DNA from: Chrysophaeum taylorii
Taxonomy: Eukaryota; Sar; Pelagophyceae; Pelagomonadales; Pelagomonadaceae
Length of the DNA stretch: 64,000 nt
Assembly: GCA_029834535.1 (NCBI GenBank)
Contig: JAQMWT010000366.1
Span: forward strand, 1-64,000
Direction: 5' to 3'
The translations under genes and the position numbers were made by a program. The notes beneath the pieces were generated by a model, which was not told where the DNA came from, did not search any database, and worked only from the letters and a program-made list of their open reading frames with translations. Shown piece after piece: positions 8,607-17,993 of this stretch (positions are counted from its first letter, which is position 1; every line of letters starts with the position of its first letter).

Positions 8607-11252
8607 ATGAGTGAAGATCTCCACCGCGCGCACCGGTCGGGATGGCACAACATGTACGAGACGAACATGCCGACGCCGGTGCATTTCGTGCCGGAGGCAC
8701 CGGAAAAGAAGAAGCCCCCCCCCCCCCCGCCGCGGCAGAAGGCTTCGAAATCGTTGTCGCCTGTGGAGGAATTCATGGAAGTGACGGGGGTAACGGACCC
8801 GAACCTCGCCGCGCAGCACGTGTCGGCGGCGGCGGCCTTGGGAAAGTCGGTCCGGGACGCGATCCGGCACTATTTCGAGCACGGGGGGATGCCGATGGTC
8901 GCGCGATCTGATCCGGTTTCTCCGAGCGGCGGAGCTTTCGAGGGGATCGCTGGCCAGCTCGTTGAAATGGGATTCGAACGGGAGCTCGCCGTGCGCGCGG
9001 CGCAGGCCTGCAAGACCCTCGAGGAGGCGGCCGAGTGGTGTTTGCGCGAGGGCGGCGGCCGCCAGCAGCCTCGGCCGCCTCCGAGAGGCGGCCAGCCTCG
9101 GCCGCCTCCGAGAGGGGGCGAGATGCCCTTGCCGACGCCGCGCATGCCGGCGGCACCGCCGCAGTACCAGAGAGCCACCTTTTCGCAGCAGTACCCGCCC
9201 GCTTACAACTCGTCGCCGCCGCCGTACGCGCAGGCGCCGAGTAGCAGTACCTATCAAGCGCCGCCAGCCTACGGCGGAAGCGGCGCCTACCCTCAGCAGC
9301 AGCAGCCGCCGCCGCCAGCCTACCCGCAGCAGCAGCAGCAGCCGCCGCCGCCAGCCTACCCGCAGCAGCAGCAGCAGCCGCCGCCGCCAGCCTACCCGCG
9401 GCCGCCGGCGCCACCTGCCTACTCGCAGCAGCAGCCGAACAGCAGCAGCAGCAGCAGCGGCGGCGGCGGCGGCGGCTATCCGCAGCAGCATCAGCCGGCG
9501 CCGCCGCCGGCCTACTCGCAGCAGCAGCAGCAGCCGTTCACTTTCGACGCGGCTTCGCAGGCTCTGTTCGAGGTGGCGGCGCCACCCGTTCAATCGCGGC
9601 CCCTAGAGGAGACCCCCAAGGCCCCCAAGGTGCAGATGCCGACGGGCGGGGAGCTGCCGACGCCTATCGTGCAGGCGACGAATCCCTACGGACACGCGCC
9701 CATGGCGGTGATATCCATGCCGCCGTCGGGCGTGCTCGGGGGCGCGGCGGCTGCCGAGGCGGCGCGCAAGCGGGCGGCGGCGGTGGAGATGGGCGGGAAG
9801 CTTTTCAAGCTGAGCGGGGTCGGCGGGCGGTCGCGGCTGGGCTCGAGGTGGCAGGCCCGGCACTTTGTTTTGAAGGAGTCCCGGCTGGCGTACGGAGACG
9901 TCGCGGCCGACGGCGGGCTCAAGCCGAGCAAAGAGGACGACGCGATGGACGCGTTTTCTGGAACAAAAAAGCGGTTTTCGTTGTGGGGGTCGTACGTGAT
10001 TCCCGAGCCGCCCGAGAGGTCGTCGGGCCGGGAGAACGCGTTCGCCGTGTACCGGTCCGACTCGGACGCGTTTACGAGCGCGTCGGTGGGCCCGCGCGTC
10101 GGGCCGGGCGAGGAGCGAGAGCAGCTGTTGTTGCTGGCGGCCGAGGACGCGACGCAGCGCGCCAAATGGGTGTGCGCGCTGATGGCGGCCGCCGGGCGGC
10201 CGGGCGTGCTGCTGCGCGTCGGCGAAGACGCGGCGGCCGTGCGGCTGCGGTGCTGCTACGGTTCGGAGGCTCTCGAGCTCGAGGCCGGCGCGGTCGGCCG
10301 GAACGTTTTGGTCCGCAAGTTGTCGCTCTCGGGCGCGGGGGCGATCGGGGTGAAAGTCGGCGACGAATTGGTGAGCGTCAACGGCGCTCCCGTGCCGCTC
10401 ATGTCGGCGTCGGCGGTGAGCCGCATGTTGGAGGCTGTCGCGCGGCCGGTGGAACTCGAGCTCCGGCGGCCGCGCGACTCGACGACTGCCAAGGAGTTGG
10501 CCGCCAAGGCCGCCTTGTCCCTCGGTACGGACGCCGAGGACGAGTCGCACCGGAAAGAGCGGTTCCGCGAGTCGATACAAGTGGGGGAAGCCCTGCGCGC
10601 CGACGCTCTGGCGCGCCAAGAGTTGCGCGCCAAGCGCGTCGAACAAGCCCAAGTCGAAGCCGCCGCCGTGAGCGACGCCCTGGCCCTCAGTTCTGCCGAG
10701 TCCAAGACGAAGGAGTCGTGCGATGCCGCCGTCGCCGCGGCGTCCGAGGCCGTCCGGTTGTCGGGCGAGGCCGACCAGCTCCTGGCTGCTCGCGCCGACC
10801 CGGCGGCGGCCGCGAGCCTCTACAAGCGAGCCCTCGACTCTCTTATGGCCGTCCAGGAGCCTCTCGCCGACCCCGACGGGCCCGCGCGCCAGGCCGTTTC
10901 TCGAGTCTACCCCGACCTCTCGCTCGCCAACCTCTTCGACCACATCAACTCCTACGGCGCCCAGGCCGCCGACCTCGCGTCTCGACCTCCTCCTCCCTCG
11001 GAACAAGAACTTGGTTTCGCGCCGCCGCCGCCGCCGCTTCTTCTTCCGGACGCGCAACAACTCGGCACGGCCGTCGCCTTGTTCGAGTACGCGCCCCATG
11101 AGGACTGGCAGCTCGCGATCCAGACGGGCGACCACCTCACCCTCGTCTCGGAGCACGACGACGGCTGGTCCGACGTCTGCCTCGCCGACGGGACCCGCGG
11201 CCTCGTCCCCTCGAGTTACATCCAAGTCAGCGGCCGCACCAACACCGTCTAG
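8607..11252 (+). CDS. Multidomain scaffold: UBA-like, UBA, PH, PDZ-like, MIT-like, SH3
   Basis: An 881-residue protein starting at ATG 8607. A UBA-like helical bundle lies at about residues 54-93 and a UBA domain at 112-149 (MGFERELAVRAA). Residues 150-310 are Pro/Gln/Tyr repeats with PPPY-type WW ligands and polyQ. A PH domain lies at about 396-530, closing with the usual Trp helix (AKWVCALM). A PDZ-like fold follows at about 553-621 (IGVKVGDELVSVNG). An MIT-like helical hairpin is at about 710-795 and a C-terminal SH3 domain at 821-876 (ALFEYAPHEDWQLAI, ending LVPSSYIQV). The parts suggest an adaptor joining ubiquitin, phosphoinositide membranes and proline-rich partners, as in endosomal sorting; that role is inferred. 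No family with this exact order is known to me. Confidence 0.8.
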   Translation: MSEDLHRAHRSGWHNMYETNMPTPVHFVPEAPEKKKPPPPPPRQKASKSLSPVEEFMEVTGVTDPNLAAQHVSAAAALGKSVRDAIRHYFEHGGMPMVARSDPVSPSGGAFEGIAGQLVEMGFERELAVRAAQACKTLEEAAEWCLREGGGRQQPRPPPRGGQPRPPPRGGEMPLPTPRMPAAPPQYQRATFSQQYPPAYNSSPPPYAQAPSSSTYQAPPAYGGSGAYPQQQQPPPPAYPQQQQQPPPPAYPQQQQQPPPPAYPRPPAPPAYSQQQPNSSSSSSGGGGGGYPQQHQPAPPPAYSQQQQQPFTFDAASQALFEVAAPPVQSRPLEETPKAPKVQMPTGGELPTPIVQATNPYGHAPMAVISMPPSGVLGGAAAAEAARKRAAAVEMGGKLFKLSGVGGRSRLGSRWQARHFVLKESRLAYGDVAADGGLKPSKEDDAMDAFSGTKKRFSLWGSYVIPEPPERSSGRENAFAVYRSDSDAFTSASVGPRVGPGEEREQLLLLAAEDATQRAKWVCALMAAAGRPGVLLRVGEDAAAVRLRCCYGSEALELEAGAVGRNVLVRKLSLSGAGAIGVKVGDELVSVNGAPVPLMSASAVSRMLEAVARPVELELRRPRDSTTAKELAAKAALSLGTDAEDESHRKERFRESIQVGEALRADALARQELRAKRVEQAQVEAAAVSDALALSSAESKTKESCDAAVAAASEAVRLSGEADQLLAARADPAAAASLYKRALDSLMAVQEPLADPDGPARQAVSRVYPDLSLANLFDHINSYGAQAADLASRPPPPSEQELGFAPPPPPLLLPDAQQLGTAVALFEYAPHEDWQLAIQTGDHLTLVSEHDDGWSDVCLADGTRGLVPSSYIQVSGRTNTV

Positions 11253-11280
11253 TCGGAGATGCCGCGCGAGACCCGTGCTA

Positions 11281-11324
11281 AAACAAACAAACAAACAAAC
11301 AAACAAACAAACAAACAAACAAAC
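11281..11324 (+). repeat. (AAAC)n microsatellite
   Basis: Eleven tandem AAAC units lie between two convergent genes, just past the scaffold stop codon and before the stop of the GLTP-like gene. The same tetramer recurs in the presumed 5' leaders of the ABCG gene (19988-20007) and, as GTTT on the plus strand, of the Pumilio gene (about 38103-38145), so it is common in transcribed non-coding sequence here. Confidence 0.95.
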
Positions 11325-11363
11325 TCCTGCTGCTGGTGGTGGTGCCAGTTATAATAATAAAAA

Positions 11364-12263
11364 CTAGTAAAACGAGGTGGTCCCGACGACGAAAGGCTCT
11401 GGGGTGGGGGGGACGTGATCCCGGTAAAAGGCGTCGAACCTCTCGAGGACGGGCCGGACGGCCTTGATCCATTCGAGGAGAAAAGGGCTAAGATTCTCGA
11501 AACCGTCGACCTCGAAGCAGGAGACCATCGACTGGCGGTCGGGGATTATCTGCATCAACGCGAACGCAAGGCTTCGCATGACAACGTTGTGATATTTACC
11601 CAGCTCGCGCTCGTAGGCCGCCACCGCGCACTCGTTGAGCGACCGATTCGGGCTCTCGCGCAACATCTCGAAGAAGGTCGCCGTGAACTTCAAGATCCTC
11701 GTCAGCCACAGCAAGGCCTGAGCCGAGCTGTCGGGGTGGCCGTGGTTCCCGTCTCTGACGTCTCTCGACACCAGATCCTGCAACGCGGAGCGCGGAGCCC
11801 CGTTTTTGCGCAGCTTGTTCGCGTTCCCAAGGACGTCCTTGACCGCCGCCGCCGATATGGCAGTCCCGAGGGCCTCGAAGGACGGCATCAAGGCGTCGAC
11901 CGCCAGCAAGAACTCGGTCGTTCTAGGAACCTTGCGCGCTCGCTGCCTCGACCTGCGCAGATACGCCGCCGAAGTCTGGAGTCCCCGCACGGCGAGGGAT
12001 GGCCCCTCTCTTTTCGGCCTCGGAGTCGGAGCGAACGGGTCCACGAGCACAAAGTAGTCGTTGAATAGAGGAAACACCTCGACGGACGACGCCTCGGGCA
12101 TAGAGCCGGCGGCGGCCTCGGGAACATCGCTTTTTCCCCCAGACAATAGCACCCCCGCCGCCGCGGTCAAAACGCCCGCAATCATCCAACGACTCGCCCG
12201 AACCCGAATCGGGCTCCTGGGCCATCGGTAAGCTTGCATGTATGCCGACATCGTCGACGACAT
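11364..12263 (-). CDS. Membrane-anchored GLTP-fold lipid transfer protein
   Basis: A 299-residue protein with a glycolipid-transfer-protein domain at about 115-285. The family's polar headgroup-site pattern is present: Asp143, Asn147 and Lys150 on one helix (KDVLGNANK), Trp186 in ALLWLTRILKF, and His225 in ELGKYHNVV. GLTP, CPTP and ACD11 proteins move glycosphingolipids or ceramide-1-phosphate between membranes. Unlike soluble members, this one has a hydrophobic segment at about residues 26-41 (RWMIAGVLTAAAGVLL), which may anchor it. The C-terminus is longer than in human GLTP. Its 3' end faces the scaffold gene. Lipid specificity cannot be read from the sequence. Confidence 0.85.
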   Translation of the reverse strand: MSSTMSAYMQAYRWPRSPIRVRASRWMIAGVLTAAAGVLLSGGKSDVPEAAAGSMPEASSVEVFPLFNDYFVLVDPFAPTPRPKREGPSLAVRGLQTSAAYLRRSRQRARKVPRTTEFLLAVDALMPSFEALGTAISAAAVKDVLGNANKLRKNGAPRSALQDLVSRDVRDGNHGHPDSSAQALLWLTRILKFTATFFEMLRESPNRSLNECAVAAYERELGKYHNVVMRSLAFALMQIIPDRQSMVSCFEVDGFENLSPFLLEWIKAVRPVLERFDAFYRDHVPPTPEPFVVGTTSFY

Positions 12264-13288
12264 ATTCTCTAGCTACAAGTACTGATACTGACTTCAACTA
12301 GATACATCATCCATTCCATCACCGGGGAGCCTGCCTGCTTGATTGGGGATCATCTATTTTCACTTTTTAACGCGCAAACTAACTCCTGCTCTTCTTCTCA
12401 TGACATTTCATGAGGCGATCCACCTCCTTCTTTGCAAGCCACGGCGGCGGCGCCGCTGCTGGGATACGCTGCATATGCATTGGCCTGCTGGCCTCTTATT
12501 ATGGACTGCGCTCTTTGGTCGTCGTCCTCCTCCGAGGACGCTGTGCTTGACCCGGGCCGCAATCTAGAAAAAAAAAAAATCTTGCTCGCAGAGAGATTTT
12601 TTTTAATGTGCTTCGACTGGCCGCGCATGGCACAAAACTGGCTCTTCATCATCAATCTGCGATCTATCCTTCGGGGCTGCCACAAACGTCATGTCATGTG
12701 TCATGTGTCATGTGTCATGTGTCATGTCATGTCATGTCATTCATTACGCCCTCCCTTTCTTCTGTTACTTATTAGTGAGAGCTGGTGACGCCCCCCCGCT
12801 CCCTTAAATTGGGCTGGTGCCTTAAACTCTCTCCTTGAACAGGCGCTCCCAGCACACGATACACGCGCGTCGCCTGGTCAGAATGATAGTCCTTCAGACG
12901 GCGCAGGCCGTCGCCGTTAAGGATCTGGTTGCTCTTCCACTTTCGCCGGGCGTGTTCTTTCGACGTCACAACATCGACGTCGTAATCGGCTCGGTAAAAC
13001 ATGTGCTCCTCCTTCTGTTCCGCCTTTCCCTCATCATCAAATTATCCTCGACCTCGCTGCCCTTCAGCTCTGGTGAATGAACGTGAAGTGAACACCAAGC
13101 GGCAGGATCTCGTTCGAGTGTGCGTGCGAAGCTGATGAAGTGACCTCAATGAATTCCCTGCGATGTTTCTTTTATTTTATTTCTTCGACGAGGGCATTCT
13201 GATTATTAAGTAGAGTTGGACTGCTGACCAACGCAAGGTTCACTCACCTTGAGCTCGCTGGATGATGTTCGCCTATTAGCGAGATGGA

Positions 13289-13359
<71 letters not shown>

Positions 13360-13997
13360 TCCTCATCCAGTTGCGCAAAGAAAAAACTTCCGGCTTGCTT
13401 GGCGTGTCGACTGGGCCATCTTCCTTTTTCATGACCTGGTCCACGACTGACTGGGGCGTCACGTCATATTCATTTCATTTCGTTTCATTTCATATCATTT
13501 GGGACCTCGGTCGGGAACACGCACTCCATTGCCATGGCGACCCTCGCGCTTGAGAGTCGTCGGCGGCTACGGAGGACCGATCCAGGTATCTAGAGCGGCC
13601 GTGCGTTGCAACGAGCGCCATGCGCCGAGACGATAGATGACGTCTCTTGCGGACAGCCCGCAATAATGCCCCGGCGGACGGCTTTGCTGCGATTCGGCCA
13701 ATGTTTCTGACCAGCCGCGTCTTTGTAGGGGTAGCTTCAGGATATACCCCCGAGCTCGGCGTTGAAATTTTCGCGGGCGCCTCTGATGACACGCACCAAC
13801 CTAGGTACGCCTGGGCGGATTTGTACTCAAAAAAGAGAAGGGGTCTAGTGTTGTTCATCTCCCAGGTTTTCCGACGTTTGCGAATGTTCCCGGACTTGAG
13901 TCTTCGGTACTGGTTTTAGCGTAACTAATTGTCGCAAACACAACAGGACATATAGGACATAGGGTATATAGAGGTTACTTACTTACTTTGAAAAGTG
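12264..13997. other. Intergenic region with microsatellites and weak gene-fragment signals
   Basis: No convincing complete gene. A TGTCA-type tandem array occupies about 12690-12742, a (GAAA)n run 13287-13359, and TTTCA repeats about 13469-13498. On the minus strand 12772-13002 reads like protein (YRADYDVDVVTSKEHARRKW), and on the plus strand 13647-13919 reads SGYTPELGVEIFAGASDD; both are short, isolated and unrecognised, so they are probably relics. The last 80 bases would hold the promoter of the sulfotransferase gene, but no clear core element is visible. Confidence 0.5.
13287..13359 (+). repeat. (GAAA)n microsatellite
   Basis: About 18 uninterrupted GAAA units forming a purine-only strand of 73 bases. 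The same motif in the same orientation recurs at 30987-31075. Confidence 0.97.
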
Positions 13998-14819
13998 ATG
14001 ATGTTGGTCCTGCTGGTCTTGCGGCTCGTCGCGTCCTACGACATGGAGGTGCACCTCGACGTGATGCGGTCCCGCGCCGAGAGCCTCAAGAAGTTCCTCG
14101 ACGCAACGCGGGCATCGACGTTTCTTCAAGACGATGAACCTCAAGTGTCCTCGAGTGGTGGTAAGGACTACGAAGTGAGCGTGTGTCCAGCGCTATCCGT
14201 CGCCTTCGTCCACGTCTACAAGGCTGCGGGGAGCTCGGGGGTCCGGCTGATGGACGTCGGGTGCCCCGAGCAACGCCACCAGTTCTGCTGCTGCGGGTGT
14301 GTTCAAGGCGTCGTGTGCCACACTCGACGCGAGGATATCGATTGGTCCCGCAATACGACGATCACCTTTGCCTTCGTGCGCGATCCCCTGGAGCGCTTCC
14401 AGTCGGCGATCTTCGAGCTAGCGCGCCGCGAGAAGCCCTTCATGCTCGACTGGATCAAGAAGGCCGAAGACGAAGGTCGGCAAGCGGGCGACGTCGTCGT
14501 TTCCCAGCTCTTCAAGCTCAAGAGCCGCGTCGATCCCCACTTGATGCCACAGACCTATTTTCTCAATGATGCGGGCAAGGCGGTGCCCAACTTGAAGTAC
14601 GTCGCCAAGGTCGGCCCCGACTTTGCCGAAGAAATGCAAGCTCTTGGTAGCGAGTTGTTCGGCCTGAATCCCACGATCGTCGCCAGTCTCCCGCACCTCA
14701 ACGCGGCAAACAACTCCTCCTACCGCTACCTCCACGACGAAGTTCTTTCGCAGGACACCCGCATCAAGGTCTACAAGTACTATGCTGTCGACTACGCCTG
14801 GCTCGGCGGCCTCCACTGA
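13998..14819 (+). CDS. Carbohydrate sulfotransferase-like protein (Sulfotransfer_2 type)
   Basis: A 273-residue protein starting at the ATG pair 13998/14001. The first 14 residues are hydrophobic (MMLVLLVLRLVAS) and could be a signal peptide or a short Golgi anchor. The PAPS 5'-phosphosulfate loop is seen as FVHVYKAAGSSG (Lys75). The 3'-phosphate site is AFVRDPLERFQSA (Arg128, Ser136), the classic R-D-P-ER--SA motif of Golgi sulfotransferases. Cys-rich residues 89-107 (a Cys-Cys-Cys-Gly-Cys core) may form disulfides. The family transfers sulfate from PAPS to glycan hydroxyls in the secretory pathway. The acceptor is unknown. It is convergent with a second, clearly different sulfotransferase. 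Confidence 0.8.
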   Translation: MMLVLLVLRLVASYDMEVHLDVMRSRAESLKKFLDATRASTFLQDDEPQVSSSGGKDYEVSVCPALSVAFVHVYKAAGSSGVRLMDVGCPEQRHQFCCCGCVQGVVCHTRREDIDWSRNTTITFAFVRDPLERFQSAIFELARREKPFMLDWIKKAEDEGRQAGDVVVSQLFKLKSRVDPHLMPQTYFLNDAGKAVPNLKYVAKVGPDFAEEMQALGSELFGLNPTIVASLPHLNAANNSSYRYLHDEVLSQDTRIKVYKYYAVDYAWLGGLH

Positions 14820-15051
14820 TTATTAATAACTTTTTGTTCCTCCTCGCTCACTGCGTGCAACAACAACAACAACAACAACAACGACAGATGGGCATGCAGC
14901 GCGAGTCAGCCAACGCAGATGGGGGTGGTGGATAGCAGTTTTTTGGCCTTGACGACGACGCTCGAACACGACGGACGGTGCGCGGTCGCCCCCGTTGCTG
15001 CTGCTGCTCGGGGCTACGCCGTACACCATAATCATCGGTGAAAAAAGGCAG

Positions 15052-15087
<36 letters not shown>

Positions 15088-15103
15088 CTATTCTTTAGAC
15101 ACA
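14820..15103. other. Convergent intergenic with (CAA)n and (CT)n tracts
   Basis: The 3' ends of the two sulfotransferase genes meet here. A (CAA)n run lies at about 14859-14882 and a (CT)n run at 15054-15085. No gene is present. Confidence 0.8.
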
Positions 15104-16087
15104 CTAGGCGTGGAGTTCGAGGGAAGAACCGTCGAGGCAGGCTTTGAAGTCGTAGGAGAAGCAGCGGTAATCGGGGGCGAGAAGGTGGCAGAGGGCCTTA
15201 CGGAGCGTATGGTTGGACGCGAGGAGGTCCTTCATGTCGGCCCGCGCGTTGAGCTGGTCGAGGGTGGAGGCGTGGGTGCCGAGATTCTTCTTGAGGCGGA
15301 GGGCTTGGGTGTCCTCGACGAGGCGGGCGCGGCGGAGGACGTGGTCAAAATCGTCGTCAATGTTTGCTATCGAGCCAACAAAGTCAAACTTTCCGTACGC
15401 GTTGTCCAAGGCGCCCGACATGAGAGCCATGTGCAAGGCATCGTTCCCAGGCCACCTCATCGTGCCGTCCAGCATCTTTTCGAGGAGACCATTGGGGTCG
15501 TTGCGGTCGCGGGTTATGTTGCGTTTGATTGCGGCAATCGTACGGTAATCTTCGGCGGCCAAGATGCCTTTCGCGTAGGTTCGCCACACGAATTCACCGT
15601 AGCCGGCGAGAAAGTGTGTCAAAGGCTCCCTCGCAAACGTAAAGGTGAAGATGCTCTCGTAGCAGACGTCGTTGACGTAGGGGAGGCGCGCCACGCGAAC
15701 GACGGGATGGCGTTCGTGAGAGTAGCACGAGCTGTGGTCAAGGGTAAAATAATTGCTGCCGTCCTTCCGCAATTGGTTCATCCCTTCGATCAAGCTCCCG
15801 CGGATCTCGTCGTTGGCGGCTTTGAAAATGGGAACAAATATGAGGCAACGGCCTTGCGCGCCGAATATGGCGCACTGTGGCGGCGTAAACTGGTAAAAGC
15901 TTTCCCACGTTGCGTACAGTTTGCCGGGCGGGAGGCCCACTTCGCGCCGCGCGTTGTCCAACGTCGCCTGCGCGCTGTGCCGCGTCGCGGCCCTCTTGCA
16001 CGTCGCGATAGGATGGGCGACTGTCAGACTAACAATAACAACATGCCGTAACATTGTATTCTTGTTTTCGGGTCTTATTGTCATCAT
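15104..16087 (-). CDS. Second sulfotransferase-like protein
   Basis: A 327-residue protein. A hydrophobic stretch at residues 13-25 (LRHVVIVSLTVAH) suggests secretory entry; the first ATG (16087) and the one at 16054, just before this stretch, are both possible starts. The putative 5'-phosphosulfate loop is IFVPIFKAANDEIRGSL (Lys89) and the 3'-phosphate motif is TFAREPLTHFLAGYGE (Arg153), matching the REP--RF-SGY-E form. FDFVGSIANIDDDF and DYRCFSYDF also resemble conserved late blocks of Sulfotransfer_2 proteins in algae. Sequence similarity to its convergent neighbour is low, so the pair is not a recent tandem duplication. The acceptor is unknown. Confidence 0.7.
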   Translation of the reverse strand: MMTIRPENKNTMLRHVVIVSLTVAHPIATCKRAATRHSAQATLDNARREVGLPPGKLYATWESFYQFTPPQCAIFGAQGRCLIFVPIFKAANDEIRGSLIEGMNQLRKDGSNYFTLDHSSCYSHERHPVVRVARLPYVNDVCYESIFTFTFAREPLTHFLAGYGEFVWRTYAKGILAAEDYRTIAAIKRNITRDRNDPNGLLEKMLDGTMRWPGNDALHMALMSGALDNAYGKFDFVGSIANIDDDFDHVLRRARLVEDTQALRLKKNLGTHASTLDQLNARADMKDLLASNHTLRKALCHLLAPDYRCFSYDFKACLDGSSLELHA

Positions 16088-16491
16088 AAATTATTATTCT
16101 CGGAATTCGGGGTATTTATTTATTTATTTATTTATTGTTTGTTTGTTCGTAATGATGGGTCGTCGTCGTCGTCGTCGTCGTCTTGGAGCACAACCACAGC
16201 GTTGAGACGCAGCAGCAGCACCACCACCACCACCATGTGCCCGGCGGCAGCTAGAACCAAGCACCACCACACGCGTGGTGGTGGGGACAATCATCTCCTC
16301 AATCCCGAAAAAGGAGTAGAAGCTCCAAGTAGTAGTCGTAGTAGTAGGCGATAACACGGATGTGTGGCCCTCCCCTCCGTTCCGTTGTTTCATCGTAAAA
16401 AAATTCGGGGACGACATAATTCGGGCGTGGGCCTTGCAGCTTGAATGAATAAATGACGTCAGCAAGTTCTAGTTGGTCCTCGTCGGCGTAA
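16088..16491. promoter_or_regulatory. Divergent intergenic region between sulfotransferase and glycosyltransferase genes
   Basis: Only 404 bp separate the two divergent start codons, so both promoters must lie here. The region contains (TTTA)n at about 16113-16134, (GTC)n at 16157-16181 and CCA/CAC-rich runs. No TATA box is convincing. The assignment as a shared promoter region is by position only. Confidence 0.5.
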
Positions 16492-17673
16492 ATGCTTTTT
16501 TTCTTGTTGATGGTTGGCGTCGATGGCGGCGAGGAGTGTCCGTCTCTCGGCGGACGGACGCGGAGTCCAGGATGCCGGAGGTCGGCGGCGGTGTTGGAAG
16601 TGTTTCCGTTCCACGACGAGGTGATGCCGACGTCCGTCAAGTTGGCCGAAGCCTCGGGTGCCGACTGCGTTTACCTTCTAAAACGTGTGACAGGGATGCG
16701 CGAATTCGACATCTTCAGCGAAATGAAGCGATGGACGAGCTTTGTGCTCGTGCACGGACAGGCGGAGATCGATAGCTTTGTTTCGAGTCACGATCTGGAC
16801 TTGGTCGTTATGAATACGTTTCAAGACGTCGACCACCCCGACCTCCGGGCTGCCATCGTCCACAACCTCGAGATTTTCGCACGCAAGAATCCGAGCCAAA
16901 GGTGGGTCGTTGGGTGCCACAATTTGGACCGTTATTTATCGCTGTTGGACAACGCGACGCGGTGGTTTCCGGGATTCAACATGACGACGCTAACCTTTCA
17001 TCCACGTCAAACGGAAAGCATCCGAAAGAAGGCGCCCTGGCTCCACCCGATCATCACCTCGGTGCCCTTTTACTTTGGCCCGGACAATTTCTACAAGAAG
17101 AATCATCTCGACGACGACGACCAAAGGAGCAAGTTGAGAATTCTGGCTTTGGGCGAGGTGAGTTCGGATCGCAGGGACTACGAGTTGCTGTCGCAACTCG
17201 AGAAGACGAATCTCTCGCGACCCGTCGAGTTTGTCTTCTTCGGGAAACCCGGGCCGGTAGTCCCGGAAATTAAGGCGACGGCAGCGAGGATTCCAAACCT
17301 GACGGTCTCGTTTTACAAGGGAAATTTCGCTTTGATGTACGAACTCGCCGCGTCGGCGGACTTCGTCGCTCCTTTTCTCGATAACTCCTCGAGCCACGAC
17401 TACTTCGAGGGCAAGCTTTCTTCGAGTCTCGCCGTGGCAACCGGTTTTTTGATTCCCGTCGTCGCGTGCGGAAATCTCCTAAACGCCTACGGTCTCTCCG
17501 ACCAAATCGAATATTCCCATACGGGTCGTTACTTCGACCTCGCCATCGCCAAGGCGGTCAGTGTCTATTACGACGACAGGCCACTCTATTTCCGCATGAA
17601 GCAAGCCCAGTGCAGCTACCGAACCTCGATCTTCGACCTCGCGACCGCTCGCCTGGCGCGCCTCCTCCAGTGA
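16492..17673 (+). CDS. GT-B-fold glycosyltransferase-like protein
   Basis: A 393-residue protein with a short hydrophobic N-terminus (MLFFLLMVGV) that may be a signal peptide. Two halves look like the Rossmann domains of a GT-B enzyme: residues about 35-190 (acceptor side, with VVGCHNLDRYL), and about 210-385 (donor side), which opens with LRILALGEVSSDRRDYELL and contains FVFFGKPGPVVPEI and FVAPFLDNSSSHDYFEGKL. The block around SLAVATGFLIPVVACGNL sits where retaining family-4/1 enzymes bind the sugar nucleotide. A classic EX7E motif is not evident, so the family is uncertain. Its closeness to two sulfotransferases fits a role in glycan building. Confidence 0.5.
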   Translation: MLFFLLMVGVDGGEECPSLGGRTRSPGCRRSAAVLEVFPFHDEVMPTSVKLAEASGADCVYLLKRVTGMREFDIFSEMKRWTSFVLVHGQAEIDSFVSSHDLDLVVMNTFQDVDHPDLRAAIVHNLEIFARKNPSQRWVVGCHNLDRYLSLLDNATRWFPGFNMTTLTFHPRQTESIRKKAPWLHPIITSVPFYFGPDNFYKKNHLDDDDQRSKLRILALGEVSSDRRDYELLSQLEKTNLSRPVEFVFFGKPGPVVPEIKATAARIPNLTVSFYKGNFALMYELAASADFVAPFLDNSSSHDYFEGKLSSSLAVATGFLIPVVACGNLLNAYGLSDQIEYSHTGRYFDLAIAKAVSVYYDDRPLYFRMKQAQCSYRTSIFDLATARLARLLQ

Positions 17674-17993
17674 CTCACTCTACATCCGCACCCTCCATCT
17701 TTTTAAGTTTAATAATTAGTACAAAAGGTTCTTTCGATTTTTTTTTATGCGGACGGGCACCACCGAGCCCCAAGTTCGATCCGCTATTTTACTGCACCAA
17801 AACACTCCTCGTCGTCGTTGTCTCCGACTTTTACCATCGCCTCCTCCTCTTCCTCCGTTGTCTTCGCGGAAACGCCAGGACGCCGGCTTGGAGTCGTTTT
17901 GTTTTTTAAGAGTCACCCAACTGATTGATTTGATTTAGACCAGGTCGGTCGTCGTTCCTCGTAGGAAAAAAAAAAAACCAAGATCCAACCCTC

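Noticed and set aside
9603-11318. 571-codon minus-strand open frame antisense to the scaffold gene
   Set aside because: It is Arg/His/Leu-rich shadow sequence created by the GC-rich codons of the real gene; no domain, and the plus strand has clear domains.
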